Shown: positions 15,001-29,300 of the stretch, piece by piece
How the letters are laid out: the number at the start of each line of letters is the position of its first letter
Numbering within the stretch: the stretch's first letter is position 1
Assembly (NCBI GenBank): GCA_024734495.1
Contig: JALMQS010000906.1
Coordinates: 124,001 to 188,000, forward strand
Source: Forficula auricularia
Lineage: Eukaryota > Arthropoda > Insecta > Dermaptera > Forficulidae
Length of the DNA: 64,000 nucleotides
Direction of reading: 5' to 3'
Made by a program: the position numbers and the translations under genes
The notes under the pieces: model-generated
Databases searched by the model: none
What the model was told of the DNA's origin: nothing
The model's input: only the letters and a program-made list of their open reading frames with translations

Positions 15001-18000
15001 CTTCACCAATAATTGACATCTTAATCAATGATATTTAATTTGAATTAGAGTGCGATGAGAGTGTATGGTGGGTTTATTTTTATTTTTTATTTTTTTAAAT
15101 AGAAAATAAGAGATGGAAATTTTCACTATGCACCCTCATTGCATTCCATAGTTTATTGCCCTCCTTTATAGCACATACATAATTTTCGGCAACTTCCAAG
15201 TATAAATGTCTTTTCTTTATTCCAGCCCTTTGTCCGCTACATCTGTTCTTTCGGCTCTAAGGCCATCCCATCCCCTGATAATTCTTTCATATTTACACTA
15301 AGTCATAAATAACTGTCCATCATATTAAAATTAAAATAAATTCTGTTCATTATTTTATGTTATCTTTAGTCAATGTTCTCCTGACGATGAGTTAAGAGCT
15401 CGAAATATATAGAGTAAACTAAAAAAATCTTTGTATTTTAATTTTTCTCCTTGTGAAACACCACCAACTCCAACCTAATTTAATTAGTAACCTAGGAACT
15501 TAAGGTGTCATGCATCACAGTGAGGGAGGGCTTATGAGTGAATCCAAATTTCTAAGAATTTTTTTAATTTATTCATATGATAGATCCCATTTTTAATTAG
15601 TTTTTTAATTGTTTAAAAATTTTATTCTACAGTTAATGTCAAAAAACCTGATTAATTTAGGAAATTACTGGCTTAAGCTCTCATCTCATTTTGTAAATGT
15701 TTATAGTGTTCGATATTTGATGATTTGATTGTAATTATTATATTTAATCATAGTTTATTAAGGGTGTAAAAATACTGAATCATGCCCGACGGGTGAACCG
15801 CGACCTAATATCGTGTACACCTACTTCCACTTCCACTTTCATTTCCAAGTAGAAGACAATAGATGAAGGGATCTTCTAATGAATTCCAAAATAATTCCAC
15901 ATAATTCCAAAGACGGTGTACAACTGATTCCAATCGCGGTTCACCCCTCGATCATGCCTTAACGTGAGTTTCTATAAGTTGACTGGGATGGCCAATTAGT
16001 AGCATACGTTTGCATATATGTGTTTTAGACGAAGGGTCTTCAAACTATGAACCGCGAGAACTTTCAGGTGATCAGCGAAGATGTGGTCACTTTACTAAAA
16101 AAATGTTACATCTTCCAAATAAATAAATAAAAAAAGCTAATGATTAGATAATTAAACGGTATTACATGTAATATGTAAATTGTAAATATAGTGAAGTTGT
16201 TATTTTCTACGTTTTGATAGATGTGCACCGCAGAACAATACTGAAAATTTGGTGCACCGATCGTGTAAAAGTTTAAGACCCCTATTCTAGAGCAGTGGTT
16301 CTTAACCTATAGTTCGCGACCAAAAATTTGTACGCTAACCATATTTTTTGGGTGGCTCAGATTCGTTAACCAAATATTTTATTATATTTATTTTCTGTTA
16401 CTCTAATAAATATATATTAATTTATTCAATATACTATTAAAAGTAAAAATATTTAAAACACGTACTCTTTCAATAAATTTTCCTTGGATCGAAAAGTACT
16501 TTCGTTTATCTTAATTGTTAAAATACATTTTTATATGTGAGTTAAAAAAGGTCATCATTGTAAAATTGAAGGAAATTTATTGGTGAGTATGTATGTATGT
16601 ATGTATGTATGAGTATGAATGAGAATGTAAGTATGATATAAAAAAGGTAATGAAAAGAAAAATTTGGGGGTCGCGACATGAACATATTTCTGAAATTTGG
16701 GTCGCGGGTTAAAAAGGTTAAGAACCACTGTTCTAGAGGATGACTACATGGTAACAATTGTCACAATAAGGGTCACTTTTGAAACCTCATAAGTTTATTT
16801 TTCTATCAAAAGTGTTATAAAAAGCAGCATATTTTTTACTTGAAAAATTTATATTTTTATTTATTAATCTAGGGTAGCGTTTCCAAACTTTTTTGAAGTG
16901 GATGCCCCTTCTATAAGTTAGAGCAGTTCTGTGGACCACCTTACTATTTTTCCCTTCGAAAGCAAATGTATTATTTTTTAAATATATTTTAATATCAGTA
17001 CACTTATATAATTACTAGAGTAGATTGAGCCATCCGATATCGCAATTTAGTGATAAAATAGGGAGCTATGACTGTTTGGGGGTTCTTAAGTGGTTTCACA
17101 CTCATTGTTTAGATATGTGAGAAATTGGTTTACTTACTTTTGACTTGCGACTTCCACGCTAGTATGGAAATGCTTGCAAATATCGACTACAGAATTATTA
17201 AGATCCTCACTTAGTTCCATTTTATTTACAAACATATACGCAACTTTTTCAAGTGCATCCTCAGGCCAAGCAGAAAACCTAATTAAAAGTACAATATATT
17301 GTTCATTAATTTATTTTTCCTAATTATTATTTCCCTTAAAATCTAAAATAATAAATTACGAGTATAATCGTAATATGTCTTTTAGTTTTGATAAGAATTC
17401 ATCTTGAAAGAAAAATAATAAAGTGACCCAAAAGTGGACATACCCCTTAAAGCGGACACCTTAAATCATTTGTGTTCAAAATAAGGGCAAATAGGCCCCA
17501 AATTCTGTTTGCTCCAATTACATCGCTATTTTAACAGTATTGCAAAGACAGATATAACATAAAGAATTTGGGACCTATTTGCCCTTATTTTAAAGACAAA
17601 TGTTTTAAAGTGTCCGCTTTAAGGGTATGTCCACTTTTGGATGATTTACTTTAATAAAAAAAATGTAAACCCTGTGCCTTATGCATTTATTGGACCTCAT
17701 CTCCATTGAATGCCTCAAATTTGATTAATCAAGTTATTTATCATCTGTTATGATAAATTATTATATATTCCTATATATATTTATATTGATTAAAGATGTA
17801 CCATATAATTTTAAATAATAATAATTTCAACAACACTGAAAATTTTATGGAAAAATACAAGAAATAAAAAAAATATCAAAAAATCTCACCAGTCAATAGT
17901 ACAACAATTAACGAGGGATGGAAACATTCGTATTCGATTTCTAAAAGAATCTCCGATTGGTGACATAGCCAACGTAATGTGGAGGTTTGATTTAACCCTC

Positions 18001-21000
18001 TCAATAAAATAATTATATAGAGCCAGTGGTGTAGGTTCAAGTTTTTTTCCTGAAAAATAAAATTTAGCAATTTAATAATTTTTCCAATTGAAAAAAATAC
18101 TATAGGTAATTATTCATTATTATTGTAAGTTGAATGTGGGAGAGAAGGCAGTCTGAGCATTCTCATCATTGAATTTAATTTAGAAACGACTCATATCATA
18201 CATATATACTATATACTGGTAGAAGTGATTATGACGAGATTCAAAGATTTATCAAAATTTGAGCTTTACAAAAATTATGCTATTATTAAATAGAGTATTA
18301 TAGATAGACAAAAATATATTCTTTCGTAAAGATAATTTGAAAAAATATCATTTAAATAAATAATCAACAGTACATAATTTTAGTTTTTAGTAGGAAAATA
18401 AAATTTGATGTCGAAAAAAGTTTAATATTATTTAGGAAAGTATTTAAGAAAGATATGAAAAATAATATAATTTTCTTAAAATAATTCGAAAAAAATATAT
18501 TTTTGCAAAAATGATCATAGGATAAAACTTTGCAAACAACCCCTTATCATAAATTTTTGGAATTTGGTATAAAAATTAAATTATATTATTACTTAGTATG
18601 TTAGGTAGATATAAAAAATAATTATAATTTCGGTAAAAAATATTCTCAAAAAATTAAGATTGATTTTTCTTTCTTAAAAAATAAAAAAAAATAAAAAATT
18701 GATTTCCACGAAAAGTAAACTATTATTTAAGGCAGTATTTAAGTGAATAGTAAAGTATAGATATCGAAGAATATCATTTCTTTAAAATATTTTGAAAAAA
18801 AAATTTTCACACATCATTAAAGGAGAAAATTTTATAATGAGTATTTTTCGATTTAAGTATGAAAAATAAATTTGATTTCCACGAAAATTATACTATTATT
18901 TAAGAAAGTATTTTAGATAATTTCATAAAAAAATATTTTGAAAAAAAAATACTTATTCTTTTTTAAATGAATCACTAGGGGAGTCGGGTTGTCTCAGCTT
19001 GCTAAGGCGCTGGCCCCGCTTAAGCATCTTTGATGACGATGTTCAAGCGGGAGACCCGGGTTCGAGCCTACCTAGCATATAAAATTTCGACCGGCTAAAA
19101 CTTCGGTCCCTCACTAACCCTACTAAACCTTTACTGATGTGCTGTCTAAATGGGGTTTGTTCCCGATGACAATAAAATAAATAAAAGAAAAAAATGAATC
19201 ACTAAACAGACCATTGCTAATACAGTCAGAACTTACCACTGCTACAAAATTACTCCAACAATCTAAAATAATAAATAACAAATGTTTATACTCTAAAAAA
19301 TATACATACCGTATCTCGGATCACTTTTTGCATTATCTCAAGAATTTCTGCTTTTTCATCAGGGGCGTATAAATTTGGTACATCACCACTATTTAAAATC
19401 ATATTAATATCTTCAACAAATGATTCATCTTGAATTTGATTATCTGCCATTAAGAAAACAGTTTGTTTTCCCTCTCCACCTGTTTTTCGGTATAAAACTT
19501 TTAAATCGTCCTTCCAATCAACATCACAGTAACTTCGGGTGATTTCAATCTAAAATCAATTATATATTGTGTAAGAAATTGAATTTTACTTAAAAGGGAC
19601 AATACAGGGTTAGCATGAATGACCAAATTTTAAATATTTATATTTTCAAAACCATTACGCATAATATAATCAGGGACACATAAAAATCTTTGGCTCTTTG
19701 ACCTTTCTAAATGACTTACATCCCATATCCTTAATCATTTGTTCGAAATATTCTGTTCTATTAAAATAAAGAAAATAATAATACAGTGAAACCCCTCAAA
19801 TCCGAACCCTGGAAATTCAAAATCCCAAGAAATTATTAGTCATAAAACAATTATATGTATATATATATATTCTACATTATAACCTTATTCTACATAATTA
19901 GTTGAAAAATTAACAAAGATGTACAGTTAGCATACCTAACAAAGTGTAAATGTGTTTATATACTTATGTCATCCAGGATTAAAAAACGTAAAAGTTGGTT
20001 ATTGAAATTCTTTAGGTTAATCACTTTGCAAAAACAATAAAATAATAATAGAAACACACAAAATATCAGTTAATCTTTCACTTGATATCAGTTATCTTCA
20101 ATTGTCGAAGCTGCTTTCGACTAATCCGAACAAATTGAAATCCGAACAGGCTACAGTCCCAATTAGTTCAGATTTGAGGGGTTTCACTGTAATAATGTAA
20201 ATTAGTGTTCTAGATTAACTCAGATTGAATTTGTGTGATTATATGAGGCTTTATAGACGAACATTTTCTTAACACACATGTAAACTGTATGAATTTCACA
20301 CCTGTTTCTTCAATCAATGTTTATTAGCATATACTATCCGTGGAACTATTTCTTGAACGTATCATGCATTTTTATATGATATGATCTAATAGATTTAAGA
20401 AAGATATAATTCACATTTCGTCAGCGCAAAAACTCTTGAATTAGTTCGAGATTAGCAGCCAATAAGGTTCTATTTTAAGGCTTTGAATCTATTATGAGTT
20501 TATCTTTTGTTATTTGTATACGAGTATATGCTGTGTTAAACCATTCAAATATCAAGCAGCTCTAATGGATAGACACATCTTACACATAAAGAAAACAATT
20601 ATAGATTCAAATTTCTGTATCTTGATCATCGATTTATATTACTTATTAATAAATTGTTCTTAATCATATTATTTATTGAAATAATATTAAAAATACTTAA
20701 GTACTTGGAATAAAAGAAATTCATTCATCGATGCACTAAGTTTTGTGAGAGATTGTCTTCCACTTCCGCCAATTCCAACTAATAAAAGATGTCCGTTATC
20801 TTGTTGTAACACGCGTGTTATTCTTGACACATGTTCAATAGCAAACATGAACATTACTAAATTCATTGGAGTATTGGAAAGCATATTATATTCCGCTAGA
20901 TAGTAATTCATTCTTGTTATTAATAGATCAAAATCTAGGACCTGAAAATTTAAAAATGAACGATAAATAATACCATAAATATTTTTTTGTTAAATATTGT

Positions 21001-24000
21001 ATTTATTGTTGAACTCAATCACGTCCATATTATTTAATAAATTAAGTACATTTGCAGGTATTTGCACAAGAAACAAGAAGTATTAATAATAATCCTGTCA
21101 TATAAAGGTTTTTTAAAAATTAAATAATTTTTCAGCCCATATAGAGAGGCAGGGGATTTTGACTTGATAAGGCCCTAAGCTATTTGAGATATGGGGCCCT
21201 TCATAAGTCTAGATATTATATGTCAGTGCCAAATATGATTTTCGGAAACCTAGAGGGTTAAACTGAAATACAATTAAGAAGTAAATAGATAGTGAAATAA
21301 TAAATCTTTAACTTAAAATCATTTTTATTAATAACAAACTTAAAAATGCAAACTCTAATAAAAATTGGGACAAATAATTCTGCAGTAAATTTAAGTATAT
21401 ATGACAATTGCTCACTCGGACAATTTTTTTGGCGGGTCCTAAAAGCTATAGCTTGTGTAGCTTATACGTAAATCCTGCACTGTAGAGAGCCAAAGATACA
21501 AGAATTAGTCGAATGTATGGTGAAGAGAATTAGCGAAAATTGATTTGATTTGGATATATGTGCACATCTGTTTATAGTCTTGTAATTAAATTATAGTCAT
21601 TGAGACACCTGATGAAGCCTAAATAAAATTGGAGAAACGTTGCTCAAATCAATGTGAATTCTTTGATTTTCTAGTTTCTTGTCCAAATACCTGCAAATGT
21701 ACTTCATTTATTGTATTTATTATTAATTTAATTTTTTCAGTTTGGAAATGGTCCATTTTTAAGAGTCCTCTTAGAATCTAAGATTTCAACAAAAAATTAA
21801 GTAAAAAGATGAACTAGCTATCATTTCAATATTTCAACTTTTGTTTTTAACTGTACTTAAAAACATTTATTTAAGAAATTTTATGATGAATTCAAAAAAA
21901 GATAAAGAAACAAATACTGACTTTAATCTGAAAAATGTTTCATACATATGTTGAAAATTTTTTAATTTCAAAAGACGAAAAAACTTTAATTATGGTTATA
22001 ATCGAAAATTTTTTACTTATTTTACTAAGGGCCAGTTGTATGGCGATTTGTAAAGTCTTTGTTAAAGTTAACAAAGGGTAAAACCTTAGAATTCACCTTG
22101 TACCCGGCGGGATGGCCAATCAGATGAAAGTGCGTGTCATCTGATTGGCCGTCCAAGGTTTTACCATTTGTTAACTTTAACAAAAACTTACAAACCGACA
22201 TACAACTGGCCTAAATTGAACTTTTGTAAGTGATATTAAATTTCGAAAAATTTACCCCAGTAAAGGTATTCATCAAATTAATTTAATTGTAAAATAAAGT
22301 AAAAAAGAAATTAAAAGGTCAATATCAAAGATGTTAGTTAAGTTTAATTTAGATGTCAGAAGGATTTCATCTCAAGTATTAGGCCGGATAGATTGGGCTC
22401 GAATCCTGAGGGGGTGAACCCTTCTGCAATCTAAATTAAACTTAACTAACTAACACCTATGATATTGATGGCCTTTTAATTTCTTTTTTAGAATTTATTT
22501 ATATGATATTTTATAATTTTACCTCGTCGTAAATCTTAGGATCAGCATCTGGATCCATATAATTACCAAAAATTAATTTTCGGATATGCCTATCTCCAAG
22601 ACGTTCATCCACAGGTACAAGATCTTCTAACACTTTATCCATATGCATTCTAAAGTGTTCATATGTTGCTTGCTTTACAATTGAAAATAGTTTTTCTCTG
22701 AAATTATTAAAAAAAAAGCAATTGCAGGTTTATTTATTAAAATATTTTTTTTTTCTTAATTGAATCACTAAAAAGAGTGAATAGAGAGGGGTGTTCTCAG
22801 TGGGTTAATTTCTTTAAAATGTGTTCAATTATTTTTTCGTTCCGGTATTAACCAGTCAGAGGGTCTAATTGAATTAAGCTACACTATTTCGAATGTATGA
22901 AATCAAATATAATCGAGTAAGTTACTTACTTACTTCAAATATAATCGAGTAAGTTACTTACTTACTTCAAATATAATCCTGTAAGTTACTTACTTACTTC
23001 AAATATAATCGAGTAAGTTACTTACTTACTTCAAATATAATCGAGTAAGTGTACTTAGTAATGTAATAAATAAACAAATTTTTAATAAATTCTTAATTAA
23101 TTTTTTTCTAAATTAATTTAAAGAGGACTAAAACTTGGTTAAAAATAAATAAAATAAAATAAAACATAATCTTTAGATAAATAAATGGAAATAAAATTAT
23201 GGCTAAAATGTTAGTGTAATATATTTATTTAGACTGAATAAATATATTACCTACATCGAAATTTTGGCCAGGATCTTATTCCCATCTATACCTAAAGAAT
23301 GTAAAATTCAATTGGGTCTTCATCTTCACAAAAATATATACAAAATAGTTCACTAGAAAAGAAGAATGAATGATTTCTTGAGGCTTAATTTTTTGGAAAT
23401 TATTTAATAGATTATTGTTTCGTCTCAATATCAGCCAAACATGTAAGTCTAAATTGAGTTCAATTACACTATTTCTTATGTACAAAATCAAATATGTAAA
23501 CTCGAGTAACTTCACTAAGCAATCCAATAAATAAACAAACTATTTATTAAAAATAATTCATTAGGGAGTAGGAATTCTCTGTTTTAGAAATTATTTAAAA
23601 GATTATTTTTTTATGTCGATATCAACCAATCTTAGAGGGCCAAATTGAATTAAGCTATTACTATTTCGAATGTACAAGATCAAATATACTCGAGTACCTA
23701 ACTTCACTAAGCAATCCAGTAAATAAACAAACTTTTAATATTTGAAAAATAATTCATTACGGAGAAGGATTCCCCAAGGCTTAATTTTTTTATTAATTAT
23801 TTATTTTTATTTTTTTTGACCCTTGGGATCACGCAAAGCTTTTTGTTTCTTGCAAGGCCAAGATCTTGATTTTTTGTTTATCGAGTCCCATGGTCAGGCT
23901 ATGTAATTTTTCTGGGCGGATGAGTGTGTTGATGTTAAAGGTGCCCAGGTATGTATGGATTTTTGGCGTTATTCTTCCATTGTTTCTTCCTTGATTTCGT

Positions 24001-26296
24001 GATGGTCCGGGTCCCCCAGAATCTGAATGCCCGGTTGCCACTCGAGGGTGGGTGGATTGGTTACCACCTGGGGTAATCTTGTTTTGCCTCTCACGATTCA
24101 TGGTTGCTTGTTACGAAATTTTGTCCTGCGCATGCGCGAGGTTTTGTAGAACCAGAGATTGTCAGTTTCTGGAGCCGAGGGGCCGATTTTTTTTTTAATA
24201 AATAAATTCACTTTGCTTCTTGCTGGGATCAAACTGATGAAGTCTAGGTTGATGTTCTCCTAATCGGATTAGAAAAGTTGGTGGTCTAACCGACTGCGCT
24301 ACCGGCCCCTCATTAATTATTATTTATTTAATAGACTATTTTTTTGTGCCGAAATCAACCAATCTTAGAAGGGCAAATTGAATTAAGCTACACTATTTCA
24401 AATTTACATAATCAAATATACTCGAGTAACTTTACTAAGTAACGAAATAAATGAACTTTTTGAAATTTACTCGGAAAAGATCGATTATATGCGATTCATA
24501 TATCGATATTATTGTCGAGTTATACCTCTTAATATACTTTCTACCCAATATTAATAGTGTGGCAATAATTCGATCGCAAAGCGGCAGGATTTTCAACTGC
24601 AACTCATTTCAGAAAATTTGAAATAGATAATATTAAAATACTCTTAGTATAAATTACTGAATATATTAAATACCTGTCTTCTGGATCATTCAAGCGATCA
24701 TAAAATACTCGATAGCATTCATGAATCCAGAGTCGAGTTAATTTTTCGATAGTTGTTAATTGAGGAGCAGGTACAAGTAAAATTCCCCGAATTACACGGG
24801 AAAAGTCTCTTAAATTGAATGTATAATGAGACTTCGCAGGAATAGGCAAAAAGTTTAGCATTGCTTGATGGTAGACCTCAGCTGTGCCTCCAGATATATT
24901 CTAAAAATATTTATTTTCATTTATATTAAGAAAAAACTTTTTTTTAATATATAACAAAATCTATTAGGCGGCTTCCAGTTAAATCCATCAATTTAATTAG
25001 AATTCAACATTTAATTAACTTTTCATTAAATGAGAAATTCAATATTATATAAAGAGAGCAGGAATCGGCAACATGTGTCCAGCAAAGTATCTCTTAATAA
25101 TATAAATGTACTTATAGTACTCGTATATTTAATATAATTTTTCAAAATTAAAGCACCAAATACTTTAGAAATCAGTATAATAATTTATTTTTAAATTTTA
25201 TTTTTAATAAAAAGTTAGTATTATTTTGTGTTTTATCTAGCGTCGAATAAGCAAAGACATGTTATTTAGGTCATAATATTGGTATATGCGGTTCGCCTGA
25301 AAATTTTAGTGTATAAAAGAGTGTTCGACCTCTGAAACATAATATTATATTATATTTAGGCACTTTTTAAATTTAGATGATTGGAAAATAAACTATAACT
25401 ACATCCTGTCGAGTGATCATTCATTTTTTCAAAAATAATTAAATAGTTCTCGATATGTAAAATCAACTATTAAATATAATTATTTTCGCGGTTCGCCTTG
25501 AATTATAACTACAATCCTTTTAAGTTTCTAAAAATATTCAAACAAATATAATAACACGCCTCACAGTATTTTAATCGAAATTAAATTGGTAACTATCTCT
25601 GCGAGGTTCCATTGGGGAAAGCTAGGCAGCCAGCTTTTAGGCTAGATCTCTAGATAACTACTCCCGAGGGGTGAACCGCAACCTAATATCGTGTACACCT
25701 ACTTCCACTTCCACTTTCATTTCTAAGTAGAAGACAATAGATAAAGGGTATTATCTAATAAATTCCAAAATAATTCCACATAATTCCAAAGACCTGTACA
25801 CCTAATTCTAATCGCGGTTCACCCCTCGACTATTCCCAACTTGCTGTTACCTCCTTAAAGTCTTCCTAGTCAATTTAAGTTGAATTCAAGATACACAACT
25901 GATAAATAAAAACTTTTCAATTATACGACTAATATTGGAGTTTTAACAAAATTTAAAAATAAATATATTTATTTAAATTTTATATTTCATTTGAATTTAA
26001 AATTTTTATAAATATATTGAAAAGTGTTAAAATTAAATGTTCTTTAGAAAATCCAAGCCTATGTGATTTTACTGTATAAATTTTACTTCTAGTCAAAATT
26101 CAGCTGAAAAAAAGTTCATCCTTATCACAAATTGTTCAGAATTTTATGCAATATTTTATTTATTTATTTTATTTTATTTTTTATTAGATGTGGCTTAGCA
26201 AAGGGATTCAAATATGATGTATGTTCATTTGTTCATAACACATTTTTTTGTCTCTTAAAATGATCTTTTCATCAATTTCTCAAAGGTTTTTACACC

Positions 26297-26344
<48 letters not shown>

Positions 26345-29300
26345 GGAAAAAAAATGAAAACTTAATGAAAGTGATTTGTTAATTTTGTCAGCGAATGATT
26401 TGAGCTGGAAAGTTAAAACTTGGCACATAGGTTTAGTTAATAAAAACATAATTTAAGAAGTTTATTATTTTGAAAATACCAACATTTTGGCTCTAGAGTC
26501 TACTTTTTATGATATTCAGTTGTTGTAGTGGGTGTCGAAATACAAACAAACAGGTAGAAAAAAACAAAACAAGTATGAAAATGTTTGTTTTTTACCCCGA
26601 GCGTACAGAGTTCAAATATTTTCCATGTTAGAAAATAATGAATTCCTACCTTAGAGAATCGAGCAACGTTGACATCATAACCTTTTCCAAAGTGCCAATC
26701 AAGTAAACTTGTGAAAATCTTATGAAGTGTAGCATCTTTGAAGGAATCAATTCCTATGATAAACAAATGCCGGAGTAGTCGAGTTGTCACTAAATTTGAC
26801 CCTCCTCCGGGTGGTAACATTGCAGAAATCATCAACTAAAAATTATTTTTAATCAAAATTTAAATTAAATTATCTTTGTTTTAAAAAATACTTATATGAA
26901 ACAACTAGCGGACTAAAGGGTTCTTAATTCTAGGTTCTTTTGAAAAGAAAATCTAATTTTAATTCTAAAAAAATCAAATCAAATTCAAAACTAAGAAGAT
27001 TTACAAAGAGGAGATATTTTTAAAATAATTCACAAAGGGGCATAAAATATTTAATTTGTTTTTGTTTTGGAGAAGGAATTAAAAAATCAAACTTTTCAAA
27101 TCTCAAAGTACAAAAATGAAGATGATTTTTTGAAATTCAAATTCAGCTCAGAAGACTTAGAAAAATTGAATCAAGAAAATGGACTCGTAGTATATAAAGA
27201 ATGTATGAATTTTTATAACCGGAAATCTTTAGAAAGGCCCAAATTCTAAAGATATCCAAATATTTGTCTAGCAAAATACTATTAACGAGTCCTATTTATT
27301 AATTGAATCGGTAATTTTGAAAAGGGTCATCTCCATTTTTTTTCCCTTAGTATATTCATTCATGTATTACATTTGAAAACTAGTCATCTTTAGCCACCTA
27401 ACATTAAAAAGATGGAAGAAATCAAGAAACTATATCAATACATCCCTCAAGAAAATAAACATTTTTGGGATGAAATCGATAAATGGCCCACAAAAACTGC
27501 TGTTGTAAAGCCTGAAGAATTTTAAATGTCTTTTTATTTGTTATTTTAACAATTTTCTACTATTTTACTTAGTCAAAATAAAGTTTTCCTTAAAAATAAG
27601 CTGACGTGTTCTGATGTGGCCATCCACTTGACTTTACCATACAACCTGGCCCCTAAAATTATTTATAATCATGTAAGGGGGTTAGTTTTTGCATTTTTAT
27701 ACTTCTGGGGGTCCCACTGATTATGTATACAAAATTTGGGTGAGTTTGCTCAAATGGCCTAGATTTTTAATTTTTAACCTCTCCTCCACCCCCCTTAATT
27801 TTGGGTCGATATGCACCAAAATCTAATCACCTCTTAATCTCAATGGACCAAAACTATGTGTGAAATTTGGTTTCGATATTCACACTAGTTTTTGAGCTAA
27901 CTCGTCCACAAAAATTTCGTAACGCACAGACTAACAGAGAAGACTAATAGACATGTTGACAAAACAATTATTATCTCAAAAAATAGAATTTTTTCGATGT
28001 CCATTTATTAGGGCTTTTTTGTAGACCGAAATGCCATGGTTTCGCTCAATTTTTTAAATCAAAATAGTGTAAGCCGTTTTTGAGATATTTCGAAAAAAGA
28101 AGGAAAAAACACTTTTTACATACACGATTACAATACTTGAACATACCCTGTATGGTAAAGTAAAAAATGGATTTGCATATAATAAACCTTGTTAATTTTG
28201 AAAAGGGGTCATCTCCACTAGAGAAAAAAAATCTAGGCGACCCTCTCTGTTTAAAAAAACTAAATAAAAGGATTTTTTGTACAAGAGATGATCCTTATTA
28301 ACATAAAAAATACCACGCTATCGTAACTAAGAATGTATGGGCGATTAACAGTTTTTGTTTCTCCTGAAAAATTTGAAAAAATGGAGATGACTCCTTTCAA
28401 ATTCACCGATTCAATTAGAGTTTCTTTGACGACAAAAATGGCATTACAGAAAGAACATTCTGGAGAAGGGGCTCAAAAATGAAAACCTGCTCCTTGGACC
28501 CCTTAATCCGCCAGTGAATAAAACTTACAATATCAATGAGTTCAAATGGCACTGTAGTTTTTAAATCAAACCAGTGTCCATGGTCAATCCAGAGGCGTAA
28601 GAGTTCAATAGGCGGCTGTGCACCATATTGTTCTTTTAATGGCATTGAAAGATCGTCAACGAATAAAAGGCATTTTTTACCCATTGCTGGTCCAAATACA
28701 CCTTTGCGACGTCTATTAGTTTGAATAAAAAAAATTATATATTTTTATTATAATATTATTATTATTACGACTTACCTGTCAATTTTACTCATTACAATAT
28801 CTTGTGTCTGATTAGCAGTAGTTCTAGCACTAAAATTAATAACATTGGGCAAATAATTATCTCTGGGTAGGGACATTAAATAGGATAAAACTACGCATGA
28901 TTTTCCAGTTCCTGTGGGACCAACAAATAATGTAGGAATATCTTGATTAATAAACGTTTCTAAAAAAAATTTGCTTGGCTGTTTCAGGAGTATGAATCAT
29001 TATTTCACTGACCTAGAGGAAATGATGAAAAATTAATGAAAAAATATATATCGAATTTAAAAGTGCTAAAAAAGGGATCACATATTTTGAGAGGAGACTT
29101 TTTTTTAATATATTTAACAAGGTTTCAATAAAGAGTCATGCACGTTTATTTTTAAGTTTTTTAATTGGATAACTGCTGAAAATACGGTTTTTTGGGTGAA
29201 TTAAAAAAAAATATTTTTCCAGGTAGGTAGCCACATGTTAAGCCTAGGGGTCCAGAGATCCTAAATCCGGCCCTGGTTATATCACGAAAAAAAGGTTCCT

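Larger units (their letters stand above)
22855..24470. repeat. Four direct copies of a ~170-bp repeat
   Basis: Units near 22855-23080, 23395-23560, 23600-23790 and 24325-24470 share AATTGAATTAAGCTACACTA, then AATCAAATATACTCGAGTAA and AATAAACAAAC. The first is expanded as a 32-bp tandem; the last is interrupted by a retroposon at 23802-24311. Confidence 0.75.

Noticed and set aside
17876..18070. Frame [20 protein letters not shown] as a separate gene
   Set aside because: It is the out-of-frame shadow of dynein exon 34, whose correct frame gives the invariant [12 protein letters not shown] block.
19236..19262. A micro-exon between exons 33 and 34
   Set aside because: It has AG and GTAAGT edges, but every frame gives a stop or breaks phase, and family spacing leaves no residues for it.
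22905..23050. CRISPR-like array
   Set aside because: The units are contiguous tandem repeats with no distinct spacers, in a eukaryotic intron.
24240..24310. A tRNA gene on the minus strand
   Set aside because: A- and B-box-like sequences are present, but acceptor and anticodon stems do not pair, and the sequence continues into a retroposon with a target duplication.
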